Below are positions 52,521 through 63,837 of a DNA stretch of 64,000 nt, one piece after another. Positions within the stretch are counted from its first letter, which is position 1; each line of letters opens with the position of its first letter. This DNA is from Megaustenia siamemsis. Lineage: Eukaryota > Mollusca > Gastropoda > Stylommatophora > Ariophantidae. The notes under the pieces are model-generated. The model was not told where the DNA came from, ran no database searches, and saw nothing but the letters and a program-made list of their open reading frames with translations. Location of the stretch: contig JAVIAB010000139.1 of the NCBI GenBank assembly GCA_032433765.1, positions 46,806,421 through 46,870,420 of the forward strand, written 5' to 3'. The position numbers and the translations under genes are program-made.

Positions 52521-53384
52521 AAAAAAAAGAGAATACATAGAGAAAAGTAGTGTAGATGTAGTAATAGGGAAAATTGAAAAAAAAAATAGAAAAAATGGTA
52601 TGTTAAAAGCTTTACGTGATTAGTAAACGACACAGATTTTAAACGACGTTTCGGCTCAATAGGCCTTCAGCAGGAACAAACAAAAAACACGCACACACAG
52701 ATATGTAAGTAAATAAAACTGATCATACATAGCTAACTAGTAACGAAACATTCAAAACAAAAATAATCGAAATTGGTTAAAGAAAAAAAATGACTTCCCT
52801 GTGTCGTGGACCGTGGTCAGAATGGAAAAGAAATGGTCCCACTAGTGTAGCTGTAATTAAACCCTCAGGTCAGGTGAAGGGTTCTAAAAATACACGAGTG
52901 AGGGGAACGCTGTCTAGGTTACCTCGACTGCAAAGACACTGACAATGTCTGAAAGTATCTAAGGACCCATAAATGCATGTATACACACACACACACAGAT
53001 GCGTGTATATCTATATATACACATATTAACATTATTAACTATATATACAGACATTTTAACATACCAATTTTTTTTTTCAATTTCCCCTTACATTTAGCTT
53101 TATTGCAGCTTCGAATTTTAATGCATTCATTTGCATTTCTTTGCCTTAACACCCCCCCCCCCCCCTTTTAAGATGTAGTGATAGTTATTTGTGCCTCGTC
53201 GTGCGTTGTCGTTGTTCTCGTTTTCTGAAGGCGGCATGTAGGCCGAAACGTCAGTATTGTGTTGTGTTCCTTTTTTGTAAGGCTGTCACCATACCTTACA
53301 GGAGTGTGCGTTACATCCCACTACTGGCTCCTTGCTACCAGCTTTATAGCAGCACTGCATTTATTTGCCCGTTCACGGCGAAAT
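52521..53384. mobile_element. Unclassified insert splitting LINE D, with paired inverted motif
   Basis: About 0.87 kb between two parts of one LINE D frame. Near the left end the minus strand has CTGAAGGCCTATTGAGCCGA then AACGTC; near the right end the plus strand has CTGAAGGCGGCATGTAGGCC then GAAACGTC. The core CTGAAGGC...GCCGAAACGTC is therefore present twice in inverted orientation. The rest includes CA repeats and a C-run at 53150-53165. No ORF. Confidence 0.55.
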
Positions 53385-53621
53385 AAGACTAGGAACGAAA
53401 CCAGCTATTGAATACATACAGCGACAACATATCAAATGGTACGGGCATGTGATAAGAAATAACGAATTAAATCTAACACAACGAGTTACCAACAAACATA
53501 CAAGGACACCAGACCAAGAGGTTGATCGAGAAAAAGATGCATAAACTGAATATTAGAAACACGCGGAGGTATAACAGGAGAAAAGGCCGATTGAAGAGCG
53601 AGAAACCGTGATCCATATCTC
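53385..53621 (+). pseudogene. LINE family D, next part of the split copy
   Basis: RLGTKPAIEYIQRQHIKWYG, HVIRNNELNLTQRVTNKH and decayed sequence to ATCCATATCTCCCC. This continues the copy at 51950-52520 (compare EIEPAIEYIKKQQINWFGHI at 31285). Confidence 0.82.
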
Positions 53622-53752
53622 CCCTAGACTAGGGTGACTATTTTTTTTCCATTGTTTTCCGGGACATTTGTCATATTTTTTACATTTCAGAGGATTTTTT
53701 TGCTTATTTCTGAGACTGTCCCACAAAATCGTGGACGAGCGATAATATATAG

Positions 53753-53810
53753 GCCTATATATATATATAATATATATATATATATATTGTATATATATAT
53801 ATATATATAT

Positions 53811-53875
<65 letters not shown>
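53753..53875. repeat. (AT)n microsatellite
   Basis: AT dinucleotide run at the 3' side of the minus-strand LINE E copy, at the border with hAT sequence. Confidence 0.93.
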
Positions 53876-53877
<2 letters not shown>

Positions 53878-53889
53878 AATTGAAGTCAA

Positions 53890-56258
53890 CGGTCATCATC
53901 ATCATCGTGTGCCTTCTCCGCAACGAAGGTTGGCTACCATGGATCGCCATTCTACTCTGTTTCTTGCTTTGATGGTGCAGGCTGTCATAGATTGACTTGA
54001 CCATCTTTTGATGTTACTCGTCCATGTTAGTCTTGGTCTGTCTTTGCCTCTTTTACCTTGTATTTTTCCTTCCAATATTACTTTTAGTAGGCTGTTGTGT
54101 CTTTTAACATGCCCCAAAAATGCCATTTGTCTTGTCTTAGTTGTATTTAGTAGTTCTCATTTTATTTTCAGTTGTTTTAAAACTTTATCGTTTTTTATCT
54201 TTTGTTTCCATCCAATTCTACCTATTCTTCTATAAATCCACATTTCAAAGGCTTCAATTTTCTGTTCTGTTTTCTTGTCTAATGTCCATGTTTCTGCACC
54301 ATACAGGAATATTGAGAAGATGTAACATTTTGCCATTCTTAGTTTCAGCCCTGTTGATATTTGTTTTGTTGTTAGTATATTTTTCATGGCATTAAAATTA
54401 CTTTTTGCCATACCTATTCTTTTGTTTATTTCAGTTTTGCATTTTCCATCATTGGTTATAGTATGTCCCAGGCATTTATAACTCTGGACTGTCTCCAGAT
54501 GTATTCCCTCAACTGTGATATTTAATTGTAGGTCTTAAGAATTTTCTTTGTTTATGATCATAGTTTTAGTCTTTTTGATATTCATTTCTAGTCCATATTT
54601 TTTGCTTGTTATGTTTATTACATTAAGCAATTGTTGTAGGTCTTTAGGATTTTCTGCTAGTAGAACAGTATCATCAGCATATCTTAGGTTATTGATTATC
54701 TTTCCATTAATGTTTAGGCCTGGTATCTCTGAGATGTTTTTGAAGATTTGCTCAGTGTATAGATTGAACAAACTTGGTGATAGGATGCATCCTTGTCTTA
54801 CTCCTCTTTTTATGTCCATGGGTGTAGAGTTCTCCTTGTTATATCTTATTATTGCTGTTTGCTCCCAGTACAAATTACATATTAGTCGTATGTCTGCGTC
54901 GTCTAGATTTATATCCTTTAGGTAGTCTATAAGTTGGTTATGGTGTATTCTATCGAAAGCTTTGGTGTAGTCTATAAAGCGGGCATATATTGGTTTGTTT
55001 ACTTCTGTGTACTTTTCAACCAATGTTCTCATGCTGAATATGGCTTCTTTTGTCCCACTGTTTTTCCTGAATCCAAATTGTTGCTCATCTAATTCAGTAT
55101 TGATTTTATTCTGAATCCTTCCCTGTATAACTTTTAGTAACATTTTTGTTACCTGGCTCATTAAGCTTATTGTTCTGAAGTCACTGTATTCAGCTGCACC
55201 ATTCTTTTTAGGCAATGCAATGAAAGTTGATGTTTTTAGATCGTTTGGTATGTATCCTGTATGGTATATGTAATTGCATATGTCTGTGATCACTTCGACG
55301 CCAAACTCTTCTAGAGCCTGTATCATCTCTATTTGTATATTGTCAGGCCCTGCTGCTTTTCCCTTTTTCATTGTTTTTATAGCTTTTTCTACTTCAGATT
55401 TCAGGATTTTATAGTTGTATGTACATTTTATGTCTGGCTTTTTGTCCCTTTCGTCGTGAAATAATTCTGTTATATATTCTTGCCATCTATCTATTATATC
55501 TTTGTTGTCTGTTAGCATTCTTCCCTCTTTGTTTGCAATACATCCGTTTCCTGTAGCTTTTTTGCCTTTATTCGTCATCCTCTTTATTTATGTGTGCATT
55601 TCTCTTAATTTTTGTTTACTTTCAATAGTTTCGACTTCTAGACATCTTTGGTTGAGCCAGTCTTCTTTTGCCTTTTGCACATTCTCCGTATTTCATTGTC
55701 CATATCCTTGTATCTGGCAGTGTTTTTCGCTTGTCTTCTTTCTTCCATTTTTTCTAATATTTTGTCTGTTATCCATTTTTGTTTTTTGTTACTTTCCTTT
55801 TTGGGCAAGGTGTTGCAGGACTCTTGCATGCTGTTTTTTATGCATTGCCATTTTGTTGTGACTTTTTCCTCAGGATTTTCTCTTCTGTACTGCTCAATCC
55901 CCTCTTCTAGTAGCTTCTGATATGTGTTCTTTACTTTTACAGTATACGTTTCTTTTACATCTTTCTGGTTTAACGCTGTTATATCTATTGGTGTTGCTGA
56001 ATTAGTTTTTTGTTTGCTTTTCTTTAATTTGATTTTCATTTTTATCATTACAGGATTGTGATCTGAATTAATGTCTGCTCCTGGGTAGGTTTTGGCTTTC
56101 TTGACGCTGTTCCTGAATCTGTCTTTTATCATTATGTAATCTATTTGATTTCTCTTCTTGTCTCCACGGCTTTTCCATGTGTATAATTTAATTTTCTCTT
56201 GTTCAAAGAATGTGTTGCATTTTATCAGTCTGTTTTCTTCACAAAATTGTATTAATGG
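53890..56258 (-). pseudogene. LINE family E: endonuclease C-terminus, RT and 3' end
   Basis: Longest family E copy. From the right: NQIDYIMIKDRFRNSVKKAK and GADINSDHNPVMIKM (endonuclease end, 56132 leftward). RT at 55578-54535 is one 347-codon open frame: GKAAGPDNIQIEMIQALEEF, EEQQFGFRK-like DEQQFGFRKNSGTKEAIF, ARFIDYTKAFDRIHHNQLID, KRGVRQGCILSPSLFNLYTE and RYADDTVLLAENP. Thumb at 54411-54157: FLYGAETWTLDKKTEQK, GRIGWKQKIKNDKVLKQLK. The tail at 54126-53902 is GHVKRHNSLLKVILEGKIQG. The 5' part of the endonuclease is missing. Confidence 0.9.
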
Positions 56259-56261
56259 TCA

Positions 56262-57071
56262 CAAAAGTCAACAACGGTCACAACAAAAATAATTTGCGAT
56301 ATGCGGATGACAGTCTTAATAGCAGAGACAGAGAATGAACTACAAGAAATGATAGACATAATAGTAAAAGAAAGCAGCAAGAAAGGTGTCAGTCTGAATA
56401 GTAAGAAAACAGAAGTAATGGTTATATCGAAGAAACAATTATCACCATCATGCAGCATAAAAATAAACGAGACAAATCTGGAACAAGTGCAACGTTTCAA
56501 ATACTTGGGCACAATAATAACATCAGATGGGAGATGCAAAACAGAAATAAAAAGCAGAATAGCTCAGGCCAAAATAGCATTTCAGAAAATGAAAAATATC
56601 TTATGCAACAAATCTATGTCAATAAAAATGAGAAAGAGAGTTCATCGGTGCTATATAGAACCAATTCTGACCTATGGAAGCGAATCATGGACAAGAGACA
56701 AACAAATGAAAAGACGATTAGAGGACACAGAGATGGGATTTCTCAGAAGAATGTTGAAAGTTCCCTGGACAGCTACAAAGACCAATGAGGAAGTTCTCAA
56801 AGAGGCCAACACAAAAAGGGAGCTCTTAAAAAAACATCAGAAAGAAGCAATCAACATTTTTCGGTCACATCATGAGAAGAGGAAAGTTGGAATATTTGGT
56901 TACAACTGGCAAAATAAAAGGAAAGAGAGATCGCGGACGACAAAGAGAGAAAATACTGGATAGCTTGGTGTCATGGCATGGAAAGCAGTCAAAAACAGAA
57001 CTGATACGATGCACTGTAGATAGAAGATTGTGGAGGGACATGATCACCTACGCCAACCGGTATGGCACATG

Positions 57072-57072
<1 letters not shown>
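56262..57072 (+). pseudogene. LINE family F: RT active site to 3' end
   Basis: LRYADDS near 56293, then LIAETENELQEMIDIIVKES, KKGVSLNSKKTEVMVISKK, QRFKYLGTIITSDGRCKTEI, YIEPILTYGSESWTRDKQMK and FLRRMLKVPWTATKTNEEVL in a 220-codon frame. After a frameshift come KGKRDRGRQREKILDSLVSW and [14 protein letters not shown], then the stop and an (AT)n/(GT)n tail. It is joined head-to-head to family E. Confidence 0.9.

Positions 57073-57152
<80 letters not shown>
57073..57152. repeat. (AT)n(GT)n microsatellite
   Basis: AT run to about 57105 then GT run to about 57152, directly after the LINE F stop codon. Confidence 0.93.
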
Positions 57153-57155
<3 letters not shown>

Positions 57156-57480
57156 CGCGCACATATAAATATTTATTTATTATATGTGTGGGTGGGTGTG
57201 TGACTGTGTGTGCGCAAGAAATTTTGTAGATGCAAAAAAAAAAAAGGATAACTTTAAATTTCATAATAACTGTGTTTATTTGCTGTTTGATTTTATTTTT
57301 GTTAATATTCACGGTAGATACACGCACTTAATGAAATTACAATAGCTGGTTTTGTTTTTCAATAACAAAAAAAGTTTAAAATAAAAAAAATTAAACAACA
57401 TATAGTTTTCAATTGCAATATTAAAGTAATTTTTACAGTACCTTATTTCTACTGAAGAGGTTATTGCCTCGGCGTGGTAT

Positions 57481-59290
57481 TTATTTTTTTGAGTGTATCT
57501 TTCTCAAGATCTCATGATTTGAAGCAGGTTTTTCACTGAAGCTTTCACGCGATAAATTAATGTTAGATTTTACTGTTAACTTGGCTTGCACCGTGCTCAC
57601 ATTAATCCGTGATTTCTCTTCGGACCAGACGTAGTTCATTTGAGAAAATAGTCTTTCTACGGATGCATGCTGCACATAGAAAGTTCAAAAATTCTCTTCA
57701 CATTAGCATGTGGTACATTATTTTCTTTCAAGTACCTGAGTACTTCATTCCATTCTCTACACGTGGGCTTGTTACTGAACCACTCACATTTTTTTTTGCA
57801 ACAGATGGCCTCGCAAATAAATAAATTCATCAGAGCTCATCACGATTGACGTTTACAACTTCATGACACTTTGAAGATATCTGTTCTACTGCATTATCAA
57901 AATGTTTCCTTTCAGGTATATTATCCAAGAGAAGGCAGCTCAGTTGTGACAAGTCCTCATTGTGCTTGTTCCAAGACTGCAAGTAATGTACAGCAGTATT
58001 ATGGAATTCTTTACTTATTTCGAAATATCTTTCCATTTGGATGTCATCACTTTCTACTAAATCAGTTAACAAACTCTTTACCATGTGTGGGATGAAATTT
58101 TCATCGCGTCGAGTTTCTAATTTTATTATGAGATTGTTCACAACTATAAAACTGTGCTGATTCTGTTGCACTCTTGTCGTCGCCTTCAATCGCCTTAATT
58201 GTTTCATGGAAGAGTGATGCGTGAGAATGAGCAAAGCTGAGCCAAAGCTCTGATTCATTGTTTTCAAAGAATTGTTTCAATATTGTAGGACAGTGTGTTT
58301 CTGACAAGCAGAAAGACCTCAGTGATTTATACAGTTTCAATATTCTTTCCAAGGCTGGAAGTAATGACAACCACCTTATATTCGAATAACCTAATAATTG
58401 TTTAAACTCCTGTCCAGCAAATTCACAGAAGTCTTTTAGGCGTTCTACACGAACCGCGTAAATGTGAAAGTATTCACATATTTTTGTTACAATCACTTCC
58501 ATATCCATAGGCATGGAATCAAACGCTGTTTTGCACAATTGTGAATTATGTGTGCGTTGCAACCAAGACCCATTATGTGTCTGTTTAACTTGGACTTAAT
58601 TATAGTTATGACATTATCTCTCCCTTTCCTCAACAAGCCTCCAAAGTTTGTATTTGTATTGTCTGCTGACAGTCCAACAATCTTTTTGTTTTAAGTCAAA
58701 ATTATCAATTGCTTTCAACAATTGTTCAGATATTATGTTGGATGTTTGTCCTGTGATATCTATGAAAGCAATCAGTTTGGTCTTTACTGGAGTTTTCAGC
58801 TCATAAGCTGAAAATAACGAACTAAAATAGGAAGTGGCTTAACATGTTTATGATTAGATGTATCGCAAGACAATGTTACGACGCTGACATATTTGAGGTC
58901 ATTTTTTAGTTCATCAATAGCCCAAGGAGTAAAAACATTGGTAATTATGGATTCTCACTTTGTTCTTGCACAGGAAATTTTTTTCGTTGAAAATTTCTTT
59001 TGAAGAATTGTTGTACAATCCATACTGCGGAAACTATGATTATGAAGTACAGTATGATATGCGAAGGTTCCTTCATGAACTGCTAGAGTGTATTCATCTT
59101 TTGAGGGTTCTGTTTTACAAAAATAATTTGTCATACACCCAGACTGAGATTTACAAAGCAGCGCACCTTATGCTTTTTTGCATGTAGATGATCAGTTATT
59201 GATATCCTTCCACCACTTGCTATAGAAAAATTTGAACTACATATATTACATTTCACTAGCGTTCCATCCTCTACAATTGCTTGTGTAATA
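57481..59290 (-). pseudogene. hAT transposase with BED zinc finger, decayed
   Basis: Read on the minus strand. The N-terminal BED-type finger at 59290-59145 is CNICSSNFSIASGG, then ITDHLHAKKHK (C-x2-C...H-x4-H). The middle part at 58562-58101 has HNSQLCKTAFDSMPMDMEVI, KICEYFHIYAVRVERLKDFC and SNIRWLSLLPALERILKLYK. The next part, 58267-57830, has FIPHMVKSLLTDLVESDDIQ. The C-terminal dimerisation part at 57675-57481 has SVERLFSQMNYVWSEEKSRI. At least four frames and several stops are needed, so it is inactive. This arrangement is that of ZBED/FAM200-like hAT transposases. Confidence 0.85.
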
Positions 59291-59841
59291 AATGGAAATT
59301 CAGCTTTCAGAATGACTAAAATGACACACGTTTTTGGAAAGCATTGTTTTTATGCAACAGACGTCCACTGATCACAAATAGAAAACACGACTGCACTGTA
59401 CTGTCATTACACTCGGACTGATTTGAAAATTGGCCGGGAAAGATACTTTGACGGGAGATGTCCGGAAAGGCAGGGGTGGGAGAGAGAGAGTGTGTCTGCT
59501 TTTAAAAAAAAATTAAACCCATCCCAATAGAAGTCAGTGGCTGGAATAGAAGTGACGTAGCACCGCGCTTCAAGAGTTCAAAGAGCTATCTCCGACACAA
59601 CGCGTCCAAGTCTTCTCTTTTATTTTCTTGCTAATGCCGCTCAGTCTGGGATAAAGAAACACAACTCAGTAACGTCCTGAGTAATAGTGATTATTTTAAA
59701 AGAGGGCCGATTCCGTGTATGAACATTTATTTATTCACTGAAGTCGAGGACAAAATCGGGGACAAATTTCTTTCGGGGACAACATCTACCCTTCGGGGAC
59801 TGTCCCCGAAAATCGGGACGAATGGTCAGCCTACCCTAAAC

Positions 59842-59875
59842 GTCGGAAAGCAAATGAGGAAGGAAAGAAAGAAAA
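59842..59875 (+). mobile_element. LINE family D, final 3' piece of the split copy
   Basis: GTCGGAAAGCAAATGAGGAA then GGAAAGAAAG continues the LINE D end interrupted at 53621; compare GCTGAAAGGCAAATGAGGAA at 17048. Confidence 0.8.
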
Positions 59876-59884
59876 CAGACGCGT

Positions 59885-60284
59885 CCTAGATCTACACATG
59901 TATAAGATCTACACACGACCAAGACCTAAACATAAGTACAGCTTGCAAATCAGCACATTTAATTCTTTTTCTTCATCTGTGCTCGTTCGACCATTACGCT
60001 TTGGTTGTTTCTTCATCGTCCTCCCTTGTAAGGAAATAAGCGGGCGTGGGTGCATTGTCTCGCTTGTTTACGTTTTCACCATGCCATTTTTGGATATCAA
60101 GTTGCCTTCTTTCTTAGATCCCTACTCGCTTTAACCAAACTGGTCAGTCTGTCTCCTGGGGGCACTGCTGCGAGATGGAGTAGGCATACTTTTCGCCAAT
60201 ATTGAAGCATTCAGTCAGCATTAAATATTTGATAAATATCTCAGGATGCTGCCTTACATTTCCAGGCATACACATGTAGGCCAT
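59885..60284. other. Intergenic, includes an inverted R5 piece
   Basis: Around 60105-60150 (TAGATCCCTACTCGCTTTAA, CCAAACTGGTCAGTCTGTC) it matches the inverse of the R5 repeat near 19830. No gene seen. Confidence 0.45.
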
Positions 60285-60530
60285 AACAGCTTACATCGAC
60301 TACAAGATTCACACTGTCACACGTTCAACGATTTATGCTATACAAAGTCACATGTTCAAATTCAACGATCTTGCAACTTCAAGATTCACACACTTTCAAA
60401 GAATAACGATCTACAAAGTTTCACACGATCACGATCTACATGACCTGCACATTGCAGACACTTTCAAGATCTAAACGATTCACACATGTCCAATATCTAC
60501 AAGATCCACACACACGTACAAATTAAAAAA
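60285..60530. repeat. Degenerate short tandem array, GATCTACA/GATTCACA type
   Basis: Loose repeats such as AACGATCTACAAAGTTTCAC, CAAGATTCACAC and CAATATCTACAAGATCCACA. Similar words occur on both sides of the LINE D nest, at 51893-51945 (TTTCATGATCTACACTTGTA) and 59886-59930. Confidence 0.6.
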
Positions 60531-62150
60531 AAAAAAAAAAACAAAGCTGATCATGTCTTTGAGCAAGATAACCCTAAACTGCCACAGCCCATTCTTGAAG
60601 AAAACTGACAAGGGCGATAACTCTAAGGACGTCTTGCAGCGTTAGTCTGGTCAATGGACAAGTCTTGCAGAGCGGCTTAAAGGGGCAGTCGGTGCGATTA
60701 GTTGTGACAATGGCCGTCAGTCTCATCAAAAAGCTTCATGTTAGAGAGGTATTGTTGATTAGTTACTGTGACATTATTATCATGTGGGCATTAGAGGGAA
60801 CAAACGATTTAAGTATACATCATCATCACAGTGAGTGACACAACAAATGACCATAATTAATGACTTGAGTTGGAGTCATTTATATTGACCGATGGTTTTG
60901 ATACTTTTATTTTTTTTAAAATTGGTGTTTTTTTTCTTTGGAACTTTTGTCTTTTCCCTGTCTTTTGGTCATTGTCTCGTCTTCAACTGTAAGTGTCTTG
61001 TCGTCACTCCTACCTGTTAACTTTCATACTTTTTAAACAATTCTCAAGTTTGAAAAGACACGTTTCCTAAGTCTTTCCGCTTAAATAAAAATTAAACAAT
61101 AACAAAGCTTATTTAAACAAGATTAACTTCTTGATATTAACGAATAATTTGCCAGCAAGTGAGCAATGGTACTTAAATTACTACTTCTGAGTCATTCCAC
61201 ACTGAATTTTTTAAGTTAAGCTTAATCTTCATTCAATCATTGTCATTGTCTAGTTGGCATGAAATAAAAGACCTTTACTATGATGCCTAAAATTAACATA
61301 CATTATAATAATATGATTATACATAGATCATAGTAAAACTGATTTTAAAAGACTATTCTATGTTTAACTTAGCTGTAAATGAATAATGATGATCCTACAA
61401 ACAGAATTAGAATATCAATAAAAAATATTATATAATACTGTACTTGAAAAACAAATTGTTAGTGTAGTTTTACTTCCATTGCTTAGACTATTATTAAATC
61501 TAATATATTTATATTAATTATTAATCACACTAACTTAATCAAATCAAATAATTACTGAAGGGTTATGTTTAATCATTCTTATCTGATCAGTTCTTATCCA
61601 TCATCATTGTTTCACAGATTTTGTTCTTTTTTTCTTTATATTTTATTATTTCTCTATAATTTATTATTTAGCCTATGTACTGTAGAGGATAATGTATATT
61701 CTTATTGTTTATGATGTAATCTTGATCCAGCAAATCTAGGCTAAATGCGGCATAGGGCTCTTAGTGTTTTTCGCCACCCATCTCTGTTCTTGGTGAGATG
61801 TTCGATCTTATCTAATCATGAGTCTATGCCTGTCAACTTTGTTTCTCTTATAAGTGTTCTTTTTATTAGTGTCTCATTATGTCTTCCTCCTCTTTTCCTA
61901 TATTGTGATGTTTCCAATATGGCCTGTTTTGAAATTCTTTTGTTGTCTCTTCTAGCACATGGTCTGACATAATCAAACTTCTCTTCCTGATTACAGATGA
62001 GATCGTTGGTTGCATGGCTACTTCTCTTATGTCTATATTAGTCTTGAATTAATTCCATTGTACACAGCGTTTTCTTCTTAAACATTTGTCTTCAAAAGTG
62101 TTTAGTTTTCTCTCAATCTCTTTTGTTGTTTTATTATGTAATCTATCTAT
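60531..62150. other. Intergenic, mostly unrecognised
   Basis: AT-rich. Around 61740-62110 the minus strand has faint RT-tail-like words (for example a decayed GHVxR region) but I could not follow a frame. Confidence 0.35.
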
Positions 62151-62152
62151 CT

Positions 62153-62397
62153 ATCGACCTTTCGAGCTGTAGCCGGCCCATAGGGCGTAGACCAAGATAC
62201 TCCTTCTCTTATCTGAGTTTTTGTTCTAGCAGTTTTCAATTCCTTTAAAGATGTTTTATCAAATCTCGCCATTTGTCTCTGTTCTGTGCAAGCAGCTCTA
62301 TCTCATTAAGGGAGCCGACTCCTGCTGCTCTTGCCTCTCTCATCAGTGTTCTTCTCAGTGTCTCTCTTGACTTCCTCTTTTTCTCTTACTTATTGTT
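62153..62397 (-). mobile_element. LINE family A, 3' end fragment
   Basis: CGACCTTTCGAGCTGTAGCC after a (CTAT)n tail, continuing to TCTCTTACTTATTGTT, equivalent to about 30245-30480 of the complete copy. 5' truncated. Confidence 0.88.
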
Positions 62398-62445
62398 ATG
62401 ATGTAATACATGTGTGAAATATTTTAACTTTACTATACCCACAAT

Positions 62446-63014
62446 TTTGTTAATGAAACGTAGCACAAACACAAAACTTAGACTATTCAAATCAAATGTA
62501 TTATCAACCCTTACGTATGCGTGTGAAAGCTGGAAAACAACAAGAGATATAAAAACAAAGTTGAACGCATTCAAAAATAAATGTCTAAGGAAAATACTTG
62601 GTATAGCGTGGAACGAATTCAAAACAAACGAGGAAATTAGAGAAATCGCCAATCAATCACTAATATCTTCAGTAAAAAAGAAAAAATGATGGTCATATGT
62701 TGGACATTTGATGAGAAGAGATAATAACCGAATAGCAAAGCCCTCATGTGGGAAACAACAGGTAAGAGAAAAAGAGGAAAACTCCAAAGAGAGACACTGA
62801 GAAAAACATTGATGAGAGAGGCAAGAGCAGCAGGAATCGGCTCCCTCAATAAGATCAAGCTGCTTGCACAGAACAGAGACAAATGGCGAGATTTGATAAA
62901 ACATCTTTAAAAAAAATTGAAAACTGCTAGAACAAAAATCAGATAAGAGAAGGTGTATCTTGGTCTATGCCCTATGTGCCGGCTACGGCTCGAAAGGTCA
63001 ATAGATAGATAGAT
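62446..63014 (+). mobile_element. LINE family A, 3' end with a short 5' leader remnant
   Basis: Starts TTGTTAATGAAACGTAG, the leader sequence of the complete copy near 27430, then jumps to CACAAACACAAAACTTAG (equivalent to about 29945). It continues LRLFKSNVLSTLTYACESWK and LRKILGIAWNEFKTNEEIRE to the GATAGATAGAT tail. About 2.5 kb is missing inside. Confidence 0.85.
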
Positions 63015-63837
63015 TGATACCCACAACCACTATGTTACTTCCATGCTTTGTTCTATAGCATTTTTTAGCATATTTTAATTAAGCTGGGTGAAAATTTGCT
63101 GACCCTTAATATATATACAAAGTCTTAGAGGAGTGAAATAATATTTCTCTGTATTAGATGGCAGCATTTGGAGATAGGGGTTGGGCTGGGAACCAGTGTT
63201 TTTCCTCACTGTCATTACTTCATTCTAACTCAATGAGCCAGGTACCCATTCCTTTTTCTACTGAAGAGCATCAAGTTGCATTTTGAAAACATATACACTC
63301 TGTCACCAAGCCAGCAAGGTTATCGATACTTTCTCTCTCTCTTTCTCTCTCTCTCTGAATATATGTTGCTGTATTTGAGAGTTCTTCAGAGATTCCAAAA
63401 ACTTGAGTGTTCATGTGAGTCTCTGTGGGCCAATATTTGGTGTGTATTTGACTAAATATGTAGCAGTCCTGCATGGTATGTTTGGCTGTCTTTGCAGCCT
63501 GTCCACATATTCGTGGATAATGAGAACCACCCTAATTGTATGATTGATTGTTCATTCTAATGTATCCCATGCTAAAGCAAAATGAGTTCACTTTGTTTCC
63601 TTCTCAAGATTGTGATAGTTGCTGAACAAGCCATTGAAACCATCAGAATGGATATTATTTGCTATAAATTAAAAAGAGCTAAACACCTTTATGCTACTTC
63701 ATGTGTAGTAAAGATTTATTTTGCAATTAATCAAACATTTTGTAGCAAAACTCTTAATTTCAGCTAAAATTATTATTGGCTTCAACATTTATAAAATATA
63801 CACATCTTAAGGATACAGTTCAAATAACACAGGAGGA
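63015..63837. other. Intergenic, with a short (CT)n run
   Basis: CT-rich repeat at 63329-63356. No gene; the short open frames have no recognisable motif. Confidence 0.4.

Larger units (their letters stand above)
53630..59833 (-). mobile_element. hAT-group DNA transposon with nested LINE insertions
   Basis: Inserted in the 3' end of LINE D. Left end TAGGGTGACTATTTT, right end (inverse) TAGGCTGACCATTCG, followed on both sides by GGGACA-rich subterminal sequence. Flanks CCCTAGAC (53622-53629) and CCCTAAAC (59834-59841) form an 8-bp target duplication with one mismatch, as expected for hAT. Without the nested LINE block (about 53755-57470) the element would be about 2.5 kb. Confidence 0.85.

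Noticed and set aside
54548..54925. Plus-strand open frames opposite the LINE E RT
   Set aside because: Shadows of the minus-strand RT frame, which carries the YADD motif.
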